DNA of 64,000 bases. It comes from Mercurialis annua. Its lineage: Eukaryota; Streptophyta; Magnoliopsida; Malpighiales; Euphorbiaceae. The position numbers and the translations under genes were made by a program. Shown one piece after another: positions 24,166 through 35,377 of this stretch (position 1 is the stretch's first letter; each line of letters opens with the position of its first letter). The stretch is from NCBI RefSeq assembly GCF_937616625.2, contig NC_065570.1, positions 8,070,001 through 8,134,000 of the forward strand. The letters run 5' to 3'. The notes under the pieces were generated by a model. It saw nothing but the letters and a program-made list of their open reading frames with translations, had not been told where the DNA came from and did no database searches.

Positions 24166-27100
24166 TTACGCTGGCGATTTTAGGTGAACTTTGTTGTAGT
24201 GATCTACTGCTTTGGATAATGACTGTATTGAAACGGGGAATCCGGGTCCCATCTGCATGATAACAAAAGTTTACTTTTAGATAAAGAATTCATACAATTA
24301 CACTGCACGTTTCGCTGGCATTGTTTAAAAGGTCCCCGTCATTACAATTATCAAACGGATAACATGACTATTAAAGGAGGCAAGGACATAGGAAATGATA
24401 CTAAACTTGATGATCCAAAAAACCATCTAGCAGGCAAACCTGAAACGTAAACAAATTATCTATGCCGTGTGATAGTTTTAACATAAATTTTAAGAGCATA
24501 CCGTGCTACATATATGGACGCTGTTCACATACCCAGCATACTTGGAAGCTGCAAGAAGAGAATCAAAATGTCAAAACCTTGTAATGTTTTGATCATAAGC
24601 AGGCAGTAAGCATTTTTAATTTGCAGAAGTGGTCTCAAACAGGAATCTCAACGCTGAAGAGCACCAATATTATCTAATATCATTAGATGTGCTTAATTCA
24701 AACTGATCAATATATACATCACTTTCCATGCAGAGAGATTATCTGGTCTCGCAAGCTGATGCCTGTGGAGGTGAACATCCTTTATTGTGAAATAGATGCT
24801 AAACTCAGTTTGCAAAGATTTCATTTTATACGTCTCATATAATTATATTTTAGGATCCTACTTTCGGCTTATCGTAAGGCATGGCACAAGTCAAATGAAG
24901 CGCTTGAAATGATTTTCTATACACTCCGAACATGTATATTACTGCATTATTTGTAGTACTTCTCTTTCTCGCTAAGTTGGAATTTAGTCCTATTCCAAAG
25001 CCATTGTAGAACCAAGCAGTTAATCGCAAACTGCATTCCCAGGCAATACAGGTTGGGTTGATCTGATTTGAGTGTGCCTACTGTAAATTTATATACCCCC
25101 TTCTTTCAAAATTATGTGAATATGCACCTATAGACTGAAATCGTCGAAGTAAAACCATTTTCTCATGTGATTTGGAGGATGCCAAGCAATGGATGAGACC
25201 GTAGTTAGATTTGTCCGTTATAGCACTCTGTAAAAAGTCACTTAGGCACAGAGAGATCACTGTGAGGGAGAAATTTCTAGTTCATTTCACAGATCACCAA
25301 ATATTGATGACTAGGGTATAGCAATGTACAAAGGCATGGAGCTGATCTAGGTTTAACTTTCCAAAAAACAACAGCATGGCAAGAAAGTCATGATAAATGA
25401 TACTCACTCTTCTTTAGGCCAGCAGGCTTTGATTGTAAAATTGCATTCATAAATGCACCAAGATTCTCGCGCAAATATTCCTCCGTGAAACTCACCTGTG
25501 CATTGTATTTCAACCACATTAAAATAATTGAAAGCAGACAAAATAAAGCTTCAGCAGAAACCTTGTTGAAACGGATTACATTGGGACTAAGATACCATTA
25601 CCTTCCCAACTCCCACATGCACAATTGATGCTTTGTCCATCTTAAACTTAATTTGATTCATCTTTGCTTCTTTTACAGCCCTAGAAATATCCTTGACAAC
25701 AGTTCCTTGCTATGGAAGATATGTACATGTGAATACAAGCACAAATATTCTAAATGATTAAAAAATAATAGCCTAAAACACAATATACTTACTTTGGCAT
25801 CTGGCATCAGTCCATGACGATTAAGAATCCTTGCTAACTGAACAGTAGAAAAATCATTTCAGAGAAAATATCATTTTCAAACAAAAATTTAAAACACTAA
25901 GTGCCCTATCTAAATTCAGAGACCTTGACTACACGGGGAAACATTTTAGTAGTTGTGAAACACTTGTCAAAGTCAATCTTGCCATCACCTGCACGGATAA
26001 ATTGCATTGCATTGTGTCAATTTTACCTCTCAAGCTGAGTAACTAAAATCTTCACGCTATTACTAAAAAGAAGATGATCGACTAAAAATCCTTTCTTACC
26101 TAGTTTGGTCGACTAATAAATTTTGCTAATACAGGAAGATGGTGTCAGTTACTAAAGCAAAACAAACATTTAAGGCCAGTCATTTTGATACACGCAACAA
26201 AATCATCAGTCCAAAGTCCAGGCTTTCTAAAATCAAATTAACCCGACAAAGATTCCATAAAGGTTATTTAAATTTACGGTAGGCACACATAAAGGTTCCA
26301 AAATTACATACACATTTAGTAGTTGTAGTTTTAAATTAAGTAACAAGAGTCATACTTGCAATTTGATCAATAAGATCAGCACCCCCAACAACATCAGCAC
26401 CAGCAGCTCTCGCGTCATCCGCATCAGCTCCTTCAGCAAAGACAGCAATTCTGAGAACCTGAAATACGGCAAAGACTATGCGAATCAAATCAATCAAGCC
26501 CACCAATTTTAATCATCATGAACTATCAAGTACCTTTTTATCACCATGAGGCAGAGTCATGGTACCACGAACAATCTGCACACAACAACAATTCATGAGT
26601 AACTATAAAGCAAACATATAAAATAAAAACGAACCAGAGCCACATACAAGGTCTGAACGACTCTTATCAACACCCAGTCGCACATGAGCTTCAACAGTCT
26701 CATCAAACGTGTTTCTCGCATTCGCCTGCAAACCGCAACTCAAATGTTAATTATTATTATTACTAAAACAAATCCAAAATACAAAACACTCACTCACCTT
26801 CACTTCCCGAATAGCATCCATCAAATCAAAAACCGCCCTCTTTTCATTCTTAACCGCCTTTATCAATCGCGGGAACCCAACTTTTACCTTCTCCTCTTCT
26901 TCCACAACTTTCCTGAATACCATTCTACCATTTTCAGGTTCAACTCGTTGAATTTCTTCTTCTTTCTTGTCCTCGGGCAGTGGCGCAACTCGGGTCGGGT
27001 AGGATTGCAGCGAAATTGTTGCAGCCGCGTCTTTCACATATCTGATATCCTCGCGACTCCATTGTTGTGGGTTTTGATTTGGTTCGTCTTCTTTGGGATT

Positions 27101-27271
27101 TGGTACTGATTCTTGGAGATTTTGATCGTCCTTGGGTTTTAGTGGGTAAGCAACGGGCTCGATTGGGACATTTGAAGAGAAGGAATGCCTGTGGAATAGT
27201 GAAGACAGGGGTTTAGGGTTCAGGGAGTGTGGAGAGTAGCGGCTAATTTGGGAGAGAAGAAGCTTCTTCAT
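24166..27271 (-). CDS. Organellar (probably mitochondrial) 50S ribosomal protein uL1, L1p/L10e family
   Basis: Ten coding exons: 27271-26798, 26725-26648, 26575-26534, 26458-26356, 25988-25924, 25837-25793, 25709-25602, 25495-25408, 24548-24502, 24252-24166. All introns are GT-AG and phases agree, giving 378 residues. uL1 binds 23S rRNA at the L1 stalk and helps release deacylated tRNA. The N-terminus is basic and serine-rich with FHRHSFSSN, a mitochondrial-type presequence; residues to about 150 are a charged plant extension. The bacterial-type L1 fold follows: TFDETVEAHVRLGVD, RGTMTLPHGDKK, AEGADADDARAAGADVVGG, LNRHGLMPDAK, MDKASIVHVGVGKVSF, and the C-terminal STMGPGFPVSI. It seems intact. 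Plastid uL1 is the alternative, but the presequence argues for mitochondria. The largest intron is 859 bp (24549-25407). Confidence 0.93.
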
Positions 27272-27575
27272 TGTTTTTGGTTGCTTGTTTACTCATCAAA
27301 TTTGGGGTTTTACCGGAAATGAGTCACTCGGTTTATTATTACTCTTTTTTCTGAATTACTAAACCCCACACCTTTTTACTACTCACCGCCCCCATACATA
27401 TTTTCTTTATAAAAAAAATCTTCTCAATTCATTCAAACCTATCAAATGAAAACCGTATTTTACGGTGTAAATATTAAATTTTGGGAGAAATAGAGGTCGA
27501 AAATTGCCGGTAAACATTCGATTTTAAATTTTTTTGTCGTATTAATGTTTTTAAATTTTTTCAAAACTTTTTTTA
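27272..27575. other. Upstream region of the uL1 gene
   Basis: Holds the presumed promoter and 5' UTR of uL1 on the minus strand. No clear TATA box; this is common for housekeeping ribosomal-protein genes. No other feature seen. Confidence 0.4.
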
Positions 27576-27579
27576 GGAG

Positions 27580-27996
27580 GACGTCTCCGGTTGACGTCAT
27601 CCCGGAGGATGGACGTCCCTAATCGTCATCCGTCTTCCGGACTGATGCGAACCGGGGACGTCACCCCGAAAATGGGATAGGAAAATCCATAAGAGAGACG
27701 TCCTAATGGGGCGTCTCTCCTCTGGGGAGACGTCCCAGAGAGACGTCCTTCCATCTGGGCCGACGTCCCCAGTGGGCGTCGGCCCAGATGTTAGTTAATA
27801 AAAAAAATTGAAAAACAGATTTTACGTTGGAAAATCCGGAAAAAAATGTTGCAAAATATCGATACTCGTTTTGGTGTCATTTGGGCCGACGCCAACTAGG
27901 GACGTCGGCCCAGATGTTAGTTAATAAAAAAAATTGAAAAACAGATTTTGCGTTGGAAAATCCGGAAAAAAATGTTGCGAAATATCGATACTCGTT
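27580..27996. repeat. GACGTC motif cluster with 94-bp direct repeat
   Basis: Nine GACGTC hexamers occur between 27580 and 27906, many inside larger palindromic contexts such as GGGGAGACGTCCCAGAGAGA. Two 94-bp direct repeats (27777-27870 and 27903-27996) start CGTCGGCCCAGATGTTAG and end ATACTCGTT with few differences. GC content is far above the surroundings. It is non-coding in all frames. No terminal repeats with a target duplication were found, so its nature is unclear. Confidence 0.75.
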
Positions 27997-28514
27997 ATCC
28001 GACGAATTGTAATCGTTATCTGTCATTTTAATCGACGTATTCCAATGTGATTATGAGTTTTTTTTTTTAAAAGAAGGGCAAAAAGGTATTTTTGGGGGGC
28101 GGTGTCAAGTAATTAAGGGAGGCAAATAGTAAAACTTTTTTTTCCTCTAGTTAAACTTTCATTTTTTTAAGGTGCTATTTAACCAACCTATTTTGATCCA
28201 CTTTGTTGTATCGTCTTACATGGCGTGTTTTTTTTGTTCAATTTCTATTCAAAGATGTATGCTTCAATTTTCCTTTTAATTCACTCGTTGACACGTCAGT
28301 TGGTATATTAAGATGGATTAAAATTATTGCATTAAATAACATTATTCTTTTTTAAATTGGCAATAAACCACCGGCTCTACTGAGACTTTAAGCCGAGACC
28401 TCAGAAATGTGCTAAAGCGTCTTAGTCACTTGGACTAAATATTTGAATATAAATAAAATCGGCATATAACACATATTTAGATTTATGTGCTATTACATTT
28501 CTAATGATAGAATT

Positions 28515-28515
<1 letters not shown>
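27997..28515. other. Intergenic, nothing recognised
   Basis: AT-rich spacer with T-runs; no gene, RNA or element boundary seen. Confidence 0.45.

Positions 28516-28609
<94 letters not shown>
28516..28609. repeat. (AT)n microsatellite, about 94 bp
   Basis: Uninterrupted AT dinucleotides. Length is likely variable between individuals and error-prone in assembly. Confidence 0.95.
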
Positions 28610-28612
<3 letters not shown>

Positions 28613-29174
28613 TGGATTCTTACGCTATCCATTACAAATATACTCAAGCATCATTTAACTGAGGGTATTCGGATGATAAAAAAATCCGATGTTTGGTAAA
28701 ATAAAAAGTGATAGAATCCATGGATTGTCACAATTCACCACCTTCCAAAAACCTTCATTTGATTTCCCACCTAGGAGGTGGGAAAATTGAAATCCATCAT
28801 TTTTTATACATAATGGATTGTTAGAATATTTTATTATTCCAAATTTATCCCTATAAATCCATTAATTTTAGATTCTATACAAATAATATAATCTTTCGGA
28901 TCAAAAAATTACCACTCTTAAGTGTATTGTTAATGATAGGTGTAGGTGGAGGCGTATGTTGAGGGGCGGTGAAAGGGAAGTGTTTAACATTTTTTTTTTG
29001 TAAAATTTTATGAGTTGATTTTTGTGGAAGGCAAAATTATTCTTTGTTGTGGAATTTGCTTCTAAGATTTTTTCTTTGGCCTTGTTCAATCGTTTTATTT
29101 CAGCTGCCATGAGGAGATGTTCGGCGGTCCTTATCTGTTTTACAACAGTTTAATCAGCTCGGGTTCTAATAGGC
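28610..29174. other. Left flank of the CACTA element
   Basis: Contains a short palindrome around 28763-28786 centred on CCCACCTAGGAGGTGGG. From about 29090 to 29177 it holds the left half of the decayed LINE that the CACTA element interrupted; a frame here reads VLQQFNQLGF before stops and continues across the insertion site. Confidence 0.45.
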
Positions 29175-29177
29175 TTT

Positions 29178-29620
29178 CACTACAAGAAAACAGGGCTTTA
29201 GCGACGGAAAATTCCGTCGCTAAAGCCCTCATTTCCGTCGCAAAACAGTTGTTGCGACGGATTGTATCCATCGCAACATTTTTGGTCGCAAACAAAATTT
29301 GCGACCAAAAACGTGTCCGTGGCTAATTTTGCGACGGAAACGTCCGTCGCAAAAGCCACAACGTCCGTCGCAATTGTGTCTCCAATTCATTTCGTTTGGA
29401 GACAAATTGGCGACGGAACTTGTGCATTTGCGACGGAAAAGTCCGTCGCAAATGCCTCAGCCTTGGAGACGAAGGCTGAGGGTCTGCGACGGATATATCC
29501 GTCGCAAATCAGCGACGGACAAAATCCGTCGCCAATTCATCAGCTTTTGTCTCCAAAAGCTGATGAATTGGCGACGGACAAGTCCGTCGCAAATGCCACA
29601 ATCCGTCGCAAATTTTATTT
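29178..29620. repeat. CACTA 3' terminus: TIR and subterminal repeats
   Basis: After the 15-bp TIR there are many GCGACGG motifs in both orientations. They form hairpins, including a perfect 36-bp palindrome at about 29194-29229 (GGGCTTTAGCGACGGA and its complement) and another around 29508-29590 centred on CAGCTTTTGTCTCCAAAAGCTG. Confidence 0.9.
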
Positions 29621-29839
29621 TTTTTTGGCATTTTTTTGCCGTTTTACGCTATTTTTTGCCGTTTTTCCCTGTCGTTTTAAATACAGTAATAACAATTCAT
29701 TTATAAATTACAATCAATTGAAACTGATAAATAAATAAATATATATATATATATATAAATATCAGAGTATAAATGTAAAGGTCAAAAAATAAAAATAAAA
29801 ACCGTATATATGTGTGTAATAAAATAAGCTAACACGACA
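29621..29839. other. CACTA 3' region downstream of the second gene
   Basis: T- and A-rich spacer with a short (AT)n tract at about 29738-29758. It presumably carries the transcript end and poly(A) site of the element's genes. Confidence 0.5.
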
Positions 29840-31536
29840 CTACAAAGCTGGAGTGTCGTCATCGTCTGGTGGGGTAGGTGGGCGCTGTGGCCGATACTCT
29901 GCCGGAAGGTTAGGAATCATCCTGGCAATCTCCTCGCGTATCATCTGGGCCATGTTCGCAGCCTGCTGTTCCCGAGCCAGTCGCAGACCCTCCTGAATGC
30001 CGGCCTGCACACGGCGCTCGACCTCCTCGTCTGCCTGCTGCGACGTCCTAGAAGAGCTGCCTCGCTGCACCCTGCTGCTGCTTGGCCCGGCGTACCTGCT
30101 GCTCGCAGAACCCAACCCGTACACGCGTTTCTTCTTGTTGACGCCCTCGATGTCTAGAAACACCTGGGTCTCGTCCACTGCAGCTGGGGTCGAGGAGCTA
30201 CCCTCTCCGGTCTGAGGCTGTGTCGCAGCAGCAAGCCTCTCAGTGATGGCGTCCTACAAAACAATAAAAAAGATATCAGTTTAGTTTTCAAGCAACCAAA
30301 AATGCATAACATATTACAAAGTAAACCTAATTTCTAACGAAATTTCGACAGCATTTCCTCTGTAATATGAGCATCACCCATTTTTCAGGGAAGTCCTGCA
30401 AGCAAATTCCAGTATATAATCCAATAATAAACATGTTTAACAGCTAACCAACAAGCATTTTCAATCTAATAGATCATTTCCGAATTATTAAATTCAACTT
30501 AGAGAATTACAAGTTTAATAAAAACTTACAGTCATATCCTGAGCCCGTTTGTCGACCGGCTTCTTGTCAGCCTTCGTGGAGTGAAGGCGAGTGTACAACT
30601 CCGTCGCACTCGGTTTCCGGCCAAGCTCCCTTTCCTAAAATAAAAAATACAATTCAATTAGTATCAAAATAAAATAAATACGTTATTTAAGTATTTTAAT
30701 TACTGAATTTTAAAACAAACCATGACATCCATATGCTTCAGAGCAGAGCGAGATCCACCAGTATGGCGGACAGGTCCAGAACCGGCGCCCGCTGGCTCGC
30801 TCATCCGATTTGCTCGGGCGGTTTCTGACCTTTTTTTCTCTTTCTCTGAGTTCCAGAACGCGTTCCAAGCATCCCAGATGTCCTGGGTCACAGAAATATG
30901 CTTCTGTTGCGTCCTCCTCATTCTGTGGATGTTGTCTTTGTAGCGGTTGGCTGCATGGACCATGAAGACCTGTCTAATGACCTCCTCGCTGTACGCCGCA
31001 CTATCCCACCAGAACTCTTTCTGCAAACAGTACAAACATGTTGCATTAGTTAGTTTTTAAAAAAAAACATAATTTAAACGTTACGAAGCTTTAAATTAAA
31101 TTACCTGAAACTCCTGGAAGTAGAACTCCCTCTGCTCGGCTGTTAGAAAGCGCCATGCTGTTCCATTATCGAACCAGCACTTCCTAAAAATCTCCCGCAT
31201 AGCCCGTGAAACAGGCCCAGAGTCGATCAACATCGTCCTGTGATTTTTTAGGCATAGTTTAGTATATATACATATTACAATTTAAACGTGGAAAACTAAA
31301 TTGTAAACATACCTGCTAGGGTCCGGGTGAACCCTCGCCCTACCCCGGTCGTCCAGAACAGCCGGGGGCTCGCCAGGCTCACGCTGCTGCCGAGGCTGAA
31401 CAGGTGCTCCAGCCTCTAACTGCTGCTGCTCCTCAGCAACGTTGTCATCGCCAGGAACAAGGTCTGATCCCCGTCCGCGTCCTCGGCCTGAGGCTGATCC
31501 TCGGCCTGTGCCTGATCCTCGACCGCGACCCCTCAT
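29840..31536 (-). CDS. CACTA second protein, plant Transposase_24 (Ptta/En/Spm) family, TnpA-like
   Basis: Five coding exons: 31536-31313, 31237-31105, 31020-30721, 30634-30530, 30253-29840. All junctions are GT-AG with matching phase, giving 391 residues. The N-terminus is a Gly/Arg/Ser repeat (MRGRGRGSGTGRGSASGRG). The middle (about 75-225) matches the Transposase_24 pattern, with REIFRKCWFDNGTAWRFL and WDAWNAFWNSEKEKKRS. The conserved TGGSRSALKH block and KPSATELYTRLH follow. The C-terminus has a helical EEVERRVQAGIQEGLRLARE and an acidic tail. In En/Spm the second product binds the GC-rich subterminal repeats and silences or assists TnpD; that role is assumed by position. The ATG follows an acceptor-like CAG by two bases, so an upstream leader exon is likely. 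Confidence 0.85.
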
Positions 31537-31764
31537 ACCTGCACATACATCAATTTTAAATGTTCGACAAACAACCAACACATTTATTAATAAAATTATA
31601 CATTCCTTCGTGAAACATAAAACTATGAAATATTAATTCAAATTCAACAAGTGTACACATGAATAATATAAGTAAAAAAAACATAAATTCGAGAAGCGTT
31701 AATACATCATCTTTAACAATTAATTAAGGTTTCAAAAATCTAGTGCATAAAATATACTAAACTA

Positions 31765-34700
31765 CTAAAGTTCTTCGCTTTCATCTTCGTCTGATGAGGA
31801 TGCGATGAACTCATCTTCTGTTTCTTGTTCAGGAGGCATGAACAACGCATCTTCCTCAGCTTCTCCAGTTTGATCAGCCAAATATGTCGGATTGTCTTCT
31901 GTTGCAACAATGAGAGGATTTTCTTCTATGTCATCTTGAAAGGCCGGGATAATCCCCTCGGGCATGTCAAGCTCTGATCGCGCCTTTATCCTGCAAACTG
32001 CCCACCAATTTATTTTATCCCTTCTTTTACTCGGATATGGCAGGTAATGAACTTGGTCGGCCTGTTCAGCTAAGATGAACGGTTCATACTTGTTGTATCT
32101 CCTTCTGTTATTAATATCCACCATGTTGTATTTTTTGTTACTAATTGTGCCTGAATTTTGCGCTGGGTCGAACCATTCGCATTTAAATAAGACAGTCGTT
32201 TTCATTGGAAGCGCTGGATACTCTAACTCAATTATGTCTGTCAGAAATCCATAAAAGTCATTTTCGCTATCGACATATTGAGTTCCCCTTACGCAGACTC
32301 CACTATTCATTGTAAGTTGTTCCTCCCCATAAGCTTGAGTCTGAAACTTGAACCCGTTTACACGGTACCCCTTAAATGTTCTGACTGATCTAAGAGGTCC
32401 TTTAGCGAGACTAAGAATGAAGGGATTGGTACAGACAGTTGGATCTTGCACCTGAAGCGTAAAAGTGTATTATAAATCGGAACTTTTAACTAAAAGATTC
32501 GAAATATATTCTGTTAAATACTTACATATTGTTGAAACCAGCAGGCAAAGTCACTCTCGAACTTTGCTTCAATTTGCGAGGTGCTGATTTCAGGGTTTCC
32601 TCTACGCAACTCGCCTTCGAAAACCCTTTAGTTACGAAGAAAACAATAATTAGAAGCTAAATAATCATTGTTAATTACATTGACAGCTGTATTAAAGCTT
32701 ACTCTCTGTAATTTTCAATTTCTGAACAATTCAACAGAACATATGTCCGGGCAGCAACAATCTCAGCATCTTCAAGATATCTCTTGCGGCAAGCACCCAC
32801 TGATTGCCCTTGAGGCTTGAAAATCGATAGTCTCTCAACATCATCGTCGACTTCAATGTCACAAACTTCATTTCTTTGCAGCCGCTCAGGTATCATTGGG
32901 TCACCTTCTGAAAAATAATAAGCTGCAAACTTTGCGGTTTCTTCATTTAAGTATCCGCTACTAATGCTTCCTTCCACCCTCCCTTTATTGCTCACTTTTT
33001 TTTTCAGTTTTCTCAAATATCTGATTCCACATACGCCACAGTAAGTAAACATTACATGTTAATATACTGATACACAGAATTGAAAAACATGTTGAAATAT
33101 TACCTTTCAAATGGGTACATCCAGCGATACTGAACCGGCCCTGCCATCATAGCTTCGTACGGTAGATGTACGGGTAGATGTTCCATGGAGTCAAAAAAGC
33201 TGGGAGGAAAAATACGTTCCAGCTTACACAATATCTTTGGGATTTCCAGCCTCATACGATCTAGATCTTTCTCTGTTAGAGACGTGGAGGTTAACTCACG
33301 AAAGAAGATACTCAACTCTGTTATAGGCTCCCACACTTCCTTCGGTAATAGCTCACGGAGAGCGATTGGCATAAGTCTTTGCATAAAAATGTGGCAGTCG
33401 TGACTTTTCATTCCATGCATTTTCATACCGATTGTATCGACACATCTGGACAAGTTGGACGCATAGCCATCTGGAAATTTTATTAACTTTATCCACTCGA
33501 GCAAAGCCTTTTTTCCGTCCCTGTCCAAAGCATACATTGCCTTAGGAAATCTCCCAGTAACCGGATCTTTTGCTAACTCAGGCCGAGCACATATGTCATT
33601 CAACTCTTCTCTCGATTTTGCATGGTCTTTTGTTTTCCCGGGAATATTTAGTACAGTATTGAAAATGTTGTCGAATACGTTTTTCTCAATATGCATGACA
33701 TCGAGATTGTGACGAATTAGATTCGTTTTCCAATACGGCAAATCCCAGAATATACTTTTTTTATTCCAACCATAATTTTCCGACTTCGCAGCATTATTTT
33801 TCTCAGCCCCAATTTCATATGCCTTCATAAATCCCAGACTGTCCACCTCTGCCAACAATTCTTCTCCGGTTTTCGGCTGTCCGAAACTATTGGTTACGGT
33901 TTTTCCTTTTCGGAAATGAGTTGTATTACGACGGTACGGGTGACCACGAGGTAAGAACTTTCTGTGACAGTCAAACCACGACTGTTTTCTACTCCCTTTA
34001 AGCGTAAAAGCTTCCGTATTTTCCATGCAGTGTGGGCAAGCCAGCCTCCCAGATGTGCTCCAGCCAGACAACATCGAATAAGCAGGAAAATCATTAATTG
34101 TCCACATAAGTGCCGCTTTCATTTGGAAATTCTGTCGCCTTTGAACGTCGAATGTCTGCACTCCGAATTCCCACAGTTGGTTCAGCTCAGCTATCAACGG
34201 TTGTAGGAAAATATCCATTTGGTGTTTAGGATTTCGAGGCCCAGGGACAATAACAGTTAAAAACATGAACTCATCTTTCATACACATCCCTGGGGGGAGA
34301 TTGTATGGTGTCAAAATTACAGGCCATGATGAATAATTCTGCCCGAAGGCCCCAAATGGCTGAAACCCATCAGTACACAGGCCCAGTCTGATATTTCGAA
34401 CTTCTGCCGCAAACTCTGTATGCAATTCACTGAAATGTTTCCACGCCGGGGAGTCTGACGGGTGACACATCTTTCCATCAACCATTTCGTGTTCTGCGTG
34501 CCACGTCATATGCTTGGCGGTGGCTTTAGAAGCGTACAACCTCTGCAGTCTCGGAGTTATAGGAAAATAAAACATTTTCCTATAAGGGACGTTAACTCGT
34601 CTTTTCACAGAATTTCCTTTAGGGGGCGGTTTCCACCGTTCGTGATCGCAAATTTTGCATCGCGTTAACTCCGCGTCTGACCCCCAATAAATCATGCAAT

Positions 34701-35376
34701 TGCGGAAATAGCAATCGATAACTTCAACCGGCAACCCAAGACCTCTGACTATCTTCTTTATTTCAGCAAAGTTCTTTGGCATCTTGTTGTCCTCTGGGAG
34801 CAGCTCTTGTATAAATTCGGTCACATCATCTACTAAAGCTACTGACCCACTATGTCGACATTTGATGTCCAACATTTTAGCAGCTGCAGACAAGGGAGAA
34901 TGTTTGCTATTACCGGGGCATACAGGTTCTTCGGCCGCACGCATCATATCATAAAAATGTTTAGCTTCATTATTCGGCTCCTCCTCCGTGAACACTACTT
35001 CTGGACCCGCAGCATCAATAACCATTCTCTGAACTGAGCTGAACTCGTCACCCCCCTCATATTCCATGTCAACGTCACACTCCGGCAGTTGTGTAACAGG
35101 ACGGGGATTTAAAACATTTCCCTCCCCATGAAAAACCCAAACTTGATAATCTTTAACAAACCCTTTCTGCAAAATGTGGAGCTTCACTGTTTCGACATCT
35201 CGGTAACTCGTATTTTTACATCCCACCCTAGGGCAAGGGCATTTAATATCGGGCCCGCTCATACACGCTGGATGGCGTAAAGCGAAATTTACAAACTCTT
35301 GGACGCGCTCCTCAAAACCAGGGTACAGCAACCCGCCCTGGAGCCGCCTATACATCCAACTTCGGTCTGTATCCAT
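31765..35376 (-). CDS. CACTA TNP2-like transposase (TnpD type), intact
   Basis: Four coding exons: 35376-33104, 33020-32703, 32625-32526, 32451-31765. GT-AG junctions and consistent phase give 1125 residues, the normal size for this family. It catalyses excision and integration at the element ends. Residues 5-80 form the transposase-associated domain with a Cys/His cluster (CPCPRVGC). The Transposase_21/TNP2 domain spans about 215-565: YWGSDAELTRCKICDHERW, LGLCTDGFQPFGAFG (D336, likely catalytic), IVPGPRNPKHQMDIFLQPL (likely second Asp, D388), LACPHCMENT, and HNLDVMHIEKNVFDN. A DUF4218-like region follows (MHGMKSHDCHIFMQRLMP, MEHLPVHLPYEAMMAGPVQYRWMYPFER split by the first intron), then a DUF4216-like part (GVCVRGTQYVDSEND, VLFKCEWFDP). 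The C-terminus is acidic. The catalytic assignments are from family knowledge, not proven. ATG at 35376 follows an acceptor CAG, implying an upstream leader intron. Confidence 0.93.
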
Positions 35377-35377
35377 T

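Noticed and set aside
26684..27109. Plus-strand frame of 141 codons
   Set aside because: It is antisense to exon 1 of the uL1 gene, whose splice sites and protein motifs are clear.
29117..29738. Plus-strand frames up to 158 codons at the left end of the CACTA element
   Set aside because: They are translations of the GCGACGG subterminal repeats.
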